A DNA stretch of 7,647 bases, taken from positions 1-7,647 of the forward strand of contig JAJQCI010000047.1 in assembly GCA_021202835.1 (NCBI GenBank), read 5' to 3'. The translations under genes and the position numbers were made by a program. Below the pieces are notes generated by a model. The model saw only the letters and a list, made by a program, of their open reading frames with translations, made no database searches and was not told where the DNA came from. Positions within the stretch are counted from its first letter, which is position 1, and the number at the start of each line of letters is the position of its first letter. Below, one piece after another: positions 4,558 to 7,647 of the stretch. This DNA comes from Clostridiales bacterium. GTDB taxonomy: Bacteria; Bacillota; Clostridia; Lachnospirales; CAG-274.

Positions 4558-7232
4558 ACAATGATATTTTGATGCACTACGGAATGCCCAGACGGTCAGG
4601 CCGTTATCCTTGGGGTTCAGGCGAAAACCCTTATCAGCACAGCGGTGATTTTTTAAGCAGGGTTAATGAGCTTAAAAAACAAGGTTTAAGCGAAGCAGAA
4701 ATTGCAGAATCTATAGGACTGACTACAACCCAGCTCAGAGTACAAAAGTCTTTGGCAAAAAATGAGCAGAGAGCCTTGGCTGTTGAAACGGCAAAAGGAC
4801 TTCGTGAAAAGGGTTACAGCCTTAATGAAATTGCCGTTAAAATGGGCTTTAAAAACGATTCTTCCGTTCGCTCTCTTCTTAACGAAAATGCCGAAGCAAA
4901 AATGAATCAGGCTGAAAAAACCGCTGATTTTTTAAGGCAGAAGGTTGATGAAAAAGGTATGGTTGACGTGGGAACAGGTGTTGAACGTGAATTGGGCGTT
5001 TCTAAGGAAAAGTTGAATCAGGCTCTTTATATTTTGGAGCTTGAAGGCTATGAGGTTTACGGCGGCGGTGTTCCCCAGGCAACAAATCCCGGAAAGCAGA
5101 CTAACATAAAAGTTCTCTGCCCTCCCGGAACCCAGCATAAAGATATTTACGATTTTGAAAATGTGCACTCTCTCGATAATTATATTTCATATGACGACGG
5201 CGAAACATTTAAAAAAGCCTTTGTCTATCCCAAAAGTATGGATTCAAGCAGATTACAGATTTGCTATGCCGAGAACGGCGGAAAAGACAAGGACGGAGTT
5301 ATTGAAATAAGAAGAGGTGTTGAGGATTTGTCTTTGGGTGAATCCCATTATGCACAGGTTCGAATATTGGTTGATGATACAAGATATTTAAAAGGAATGG
5401 CAGTATATTCCGATGACCTACCCGATGGTGTAGATGTCAGATTCAACACCAACAAAAGCAGTTCTGTCCCCAAAATGGAGGTTCTTAAAAAGATATCCGA
5501 AACAGACCCAAATAATCCTTTCAGTTCACTTATAAAGGAGCACGGCGGACAAAGCTATTATATTGACAAAGACGGAAAGGAACAGCTTTCTCTCATTAAT
5601 AAACGAGCGGAAGAAGGAGGCTGGGGAGACTGGAGTGATTCTCTTCCTTCACAGTTTCTTTCAAAGCAGAGTATGCAGCTTATTAAGAAACAGCTTAACT
5701 TAGCCTCATCGGACAAGCAGGCAGAATATGATGAGATTTGTTCTCTTACAAACCCCACTGTTAAAAAGGCTCTGCTTAAATCCTTCGCCGATGACTGTGA
5801 TTTTGCGGCAATACACTTACAGGCGGCAGCGCTTCCCAGACAAAAGTATCAGGTTATATTGCCCCTTACAACAATAAAGGACAATGAGGTTTATGCACCG
5901 AATTTCAAGAATGGCGAAACCGTTGCTTTAATAAGGTACCCTCATGGCGGAACATTTGAAATCCCTATTTTAACGGTAAACAACAAACAAGCCGAAGGCA
6001 AAAAGGTTTTGGGCAATACACCGGCCGACGCAATCGGTATTAATTCCAAAGTGGCAGAGCGTCTGTCGGGAGCTGACTTCGACGGTGATACGGTTATGGT
6101 TATACCCTGTAACTCTTCAACCAGCTCCGTAAATATTGTTTCTACCCACGCATTGAAAGGGCTTGAGGGCTTCGACCCAAAGCTTGAATATGGCGGTAAA
6201 GAACCGGGTACTTTTAAAGAAATGAAGAATACCCAGACGGAGATGGGTATGATTTCAAACCTTATTACAGACATGACCCTTAAGGGAGCAAACGATGACG
6301 AGCTTGCAAGGGCGGTACGGCATAGTATGGTAGTCATAGATGCAGAAAAACATCACCTTGACTATAAGGCCAGTGAGGCAGACAACAATATAGCCGCCCT
6401 TAAAAAGAGGTACCAGGGTACTGTTGATGAGAACGGCAAGTATCATGAAGGAGCAGCCACCCTCATATCAAGAGCCAAGTCCCAAGAGACCGTTCTTAAA
6501 AGAAAAGGTAGCCCCCAAATCAATAAGGAAACAGGGGAACAGACCTATAAGGAAGTATATGAGGAGTACATCGACAAAAACGGAAAAACTAAGGTCAGGA
6601 CCCAGCAAAGTACAAAAATGGCGGAAACTAATGATGCCTATACTCTTTCTTCGGGTACACCGCAGGAAGAAGCCTATGCTGAATATGCCAATAAAATGAA
6701 ATCTTTAGCCAATCAGGCAAGAAAAGAAATGGTAAATACAGGTAAAATAGAGTATTCCGCTTCTGCAAAGGCAACTTATCAAACAGAAGTTGATTCTCTT
6801 ATGGCTAAACTCAATGTTGCATTAAAGAACGCACCAAAAGAAAGACAGGCTCAGATTCTTGCTAATGCTAAAGTTGCTGCTATGAAAAAAGACAATCCTA
6901 ATATGACAAAAGCCGCAATAAAAAAAGCAAATCAACAGGCTCTTACAGATGCACGTATTTCTGTGGGCGCAAAAAGAGAATCAATTGAAATCACGGACAA
7001 AGAATGGGAAGCGATTCAAGCAGGCGCAATAAGTGAAAACAAGCTTACTCAAATACTTAATAATACAAACATTGACGATTTAAGACAAAGGGCAACGCCG
7101 AGAACGACCACTGCCCTGAGTGATGCTAAAATTGCAAAGATTAAAGCAATGGCTGCTTCAGGCTACAGCACAGCTGAAATTGCCGAAGCTTTAGGTATTT
7201 CCACATCAACAGCAACAAAATATTTGAAATGA
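4554..7232 (+). CDS. Putative single-chain two-barrel RNA polymerase with HTH domains (892 aa)
   Basis: The N-terminus has the phage signature LMHYG...SGRYPWGSGENP (6-26). Two helix-turn-helix units follow (about 38-70 and 78-112), then a winged-helix-like segment (122-190). Residues 278-308, with YLKGMAVYSDDLPDGVDV then NTNK and VPKM, resemble the RNA polymerase beta barrel (KGV...EDMP..DG..VDI.LN...VPSRM). Residues 433-518 resemble the beta' barrel: RYP (461-463), then AERLSGADFDGDTVMVIP (501-518) with the metal-binding triad D508, D510, D512. The following MGMISN (564-569), LAR..RHSMVVIDAEKH (584-600) parallels the G.I.N and LA..HS.AVD..K blocks of eukaryotic RdRPs. A Lys/Ala-rich helical region and a C-terminal HTH (855-892) complete it. 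SPbeta YonO, a known single-subunit RNA polymerase, is of similar length. Polymerase activity is inferred. The start overlaps the nuclease gene by four bases. Confidence 0.8.
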   Translation: MNNDILMHYGMPRRSGRYPWGSGENPYQHSGDFLSRVNELKKQGLSEAEIAESIGLTTTQLRVQKSLAKNEQRALAVETAKGLREKGYSLNEIAVKMGFKNDSSVRSLLNENAEAKMNQAEKTADFLRQKVDEKGMVDVGTGVERELGVSKEKLNQALYILELEGYEVYGGGVPQATNPGKQTNIKVLCPPGTQHKDIYDFENVHSLDNYISYDDGETFKKAFVYPKSMDSSRLQICYAENGGKDKDGVIEIRRGVEDLSLGESHYAQVRILVDDTRYLKGMAVYSDDLPDGVDVRFNTNKSSSVPKMEVLKKISETDPNNPFSSLIKEHGGQSYYIDKDGKEQLSLINKRAEEGGWGDWSDSLPSQFLSKQSMQLIKKQLNLASSDKQAEYDEICSLTNPTVKKALLKSFADDCDFAAIHLQAAALPRQKYQVILPLTTIKDNEVYAPNFKNGETVALIRYPHGGTFEIPILTVNNKQAEGKKVLGNTPADAIGINSKVAERLSGADFDGDTVMVIPCNSSTSSVNIVSTHALKGLEGFDPKLEYGGKEPGTFKEMKNTQTEMGMISNLITDMTLKGANDDELARAVRHSMVVIDAEKHHLDYKASEADNNIAALKKRYQGTVDENGKYHEGAATLISRAKSQETVLKRKGSPQINKETGEQTYKEVYEEYIDKNGKTKVRTQQSTKMAETNDAYTLSSGTPQEEAYAEYANKMKSLANQARKEMVNTGKIEYSASAKATYQTEVDSLMAKLNVALKNAPKERQAQILANAKVAAMKKDNPNMTKAAIKKANQQALTDARISVGAKRESIEITDKEWEAIQAGAISENKLTQILNNTNIDDLRQRATPRTTTALSDAKIAKIKAMAASGYSTAEIAEALGISTSTATKYLK

Positions 7233-7249
7233 AGGGAGTGACTTATCAT

Positions 7250-7528
7250 ATGAACAAAACAACATCGGAATACAGGTCTGCAATAACAACAATTGACAAT
7301 CCTTTCGACCCTTTTGATGAGTTTACTTCTTGGTTTCTGTATGATGAAGAAAAAGGTTATCACACCTGCGGATATTTAGCAAGGATAGCCAAAACTTCCA
7401 ATCAATTTACAGATAAAGAAAACGATTCGGAGGTAGAGAAAGCTATTGACGAAATTATTAAGTATGATTTTATGAACATTTACAAAAAGGTTAAACGAAA
7501 AGCCGATGAAATTCAGATTGAAAGTTGA
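7250..7528 (+). CDS. Conserved small phage protein following the polymerase-like gene (92 aa)
   Basis: I choose ATG 7250, which has AAGGGAG at 7232-7238 upstream and begins MNKTTSEYRSAITT, as relatives I remember from clostridial phages do. An in-frame ATG at 7229 overlapping the previous stop would add seven residues and cannot be excluded. The product has an NPFDPFDEFTSWF segment, a CGYLARIAKTS helix (residues 40-50), an acidic ENDSEVEKAIDEII helix and a Lys-rich end. It is a soluble all-helical protein with no catalytic motif or membrane segment that I can see. It is often found directly after the large HTH/DFDGD protein and before DNA packaging genes. The function is unknown, but conserved position suggests a role with its neighbour. 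Confidence 0.8.
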   Translation: MNKTTSEYRSAITTIDNPFDPFDEFTSWFLYDEEKGYHTCGYLARIAKTSNQFTDKENDSEVEKAIDEIIKYDFMNIYKKVKRKADEIQIES

Positions 7529-7647
7529 AATAAAAATTTTTAAAACTTGAATGTAACAACGTCACCTCTTTAAAATTTTTTAGATATAGGGGGGCAATGT
7601 CATTTAGTTAGTATAACAAGATGAATAGCAAATTCTTCCATTCAGTG
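7529..7647. other. Right edge, no gene recognised
   Basis: The stretch contains a perfect AT palindrome TAAAAATTTTTA at 7531-7542, a second AT block near 7570-7581 and a run of six G at 7589-7594. A short frame without start codon (7534-7612) crosses the G run. ATG 7621 opens a frame running off the window, but without a ribosome binding site. I support no gene or terminator here. Confidence 0.5.

Larger units (their letters stand above)
737..5187 (+). repeat. Dispersed strand-biased 9-mer ATTATATTT
   Basis: Exact copies on the + strand start at 737, 920, 1197, 1567, 2369, 2538, 2848, 3615, 4248, 4288, 4450 and 5179. Four more share the first eight bases (171, 362, 3817, 5557). I found no copy of AAATATAAT, so none lies on the other strand. 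Copies occur in all three codon frames and in non-coding DNA, so codon use alone does not explain them. Eight are preceded by A (AATTATATTT), and several are followed by further T. Confidence 0.7.

Noticed and set aside
6424..6699. Overlapping + strand frame inside the polymerase-like gene
   Set aside because: Proline/lysine-rich out-of-frame reading of a conserved gene, with no family resemblance.
7534..7612. Short frame ending FFRYRGAMSFS
   Set aside because: No start codon or ribosome site before the sequence of interest, too short to support, although the G run inside it was noted.
7621..7647. Start of a gene at ATG 7621 running off the window
   Set aside because: No ribosome binding site and only nine codons visible.

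Overview
The window looks like part of a prophage or phage-derived element from a low-to-moderate GC member of the Firmicutes, most likely Clostridia. The reasons are the strong AGGAGG-type ribosome binding sites, ATG/TTG starts, AT-rich codon use, tightly packed co-directional genes (all on the + strand), and several proteins I recognise from memory as typical of clostridial phage replication/early modules. No host housekeeping gene is visible, so the genus cannot be named.

Left part (1-1123): a hairpin lies just upstream of the remains of an SNF2/DEAD-like phage helicase. The helicase has lost its N-terminus including Walker A, carries an in-frame TAG where the family normally has Trp, and needs two further frame changes to be read through. 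Next comes a tight operon (1124-2446) of small phage genes: a two-repeat stalk-like protein, a DpnD/PcfM-like protein, a ThyX-like protein of phage type, and a small membrane protein.

Middle (2447-3705): about 430 non-coding bases hold a dense cluster of TGGCCACTTTT-type elements in both orientations. A textbook promoter then drives a monocistronic gene for a PASTA-like/coiled-coil protein, closed by a strong terminator. This unit has different codon use and looks like a cargo ('moron') gene inserted in the phage early region.

Right part (3732-7528): a compact, overlapping operon. It encodes a VRR-NUC nuclease, a second PD-(D/E)XK nuclease, and an 892-residue protein that I judge to be the most interesting item. 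That protein carries an intact RNA-polymerase-type DFDGD motif in a beta'/RdRP-like setting, an upstream segment resembling the beta-subunit barrel, and helix-turn-helix modules at both ends. The best reading is a single-chain two-barrel RNA polymerase of the YonO/QDE-1/eukaryotic RdRP type. A small conserved phage protein follows, then about 120 bases without a recognisable gene.

Two signals run across gene boundaries: the strand-biased 9-mer ATTATATTT (12 on +, none seen on -) and the TGGCCA cluster. The working picture is a replication/transcription module (helicase now dead, two nucleases, putative polymerase) with an inserted accessory gene.
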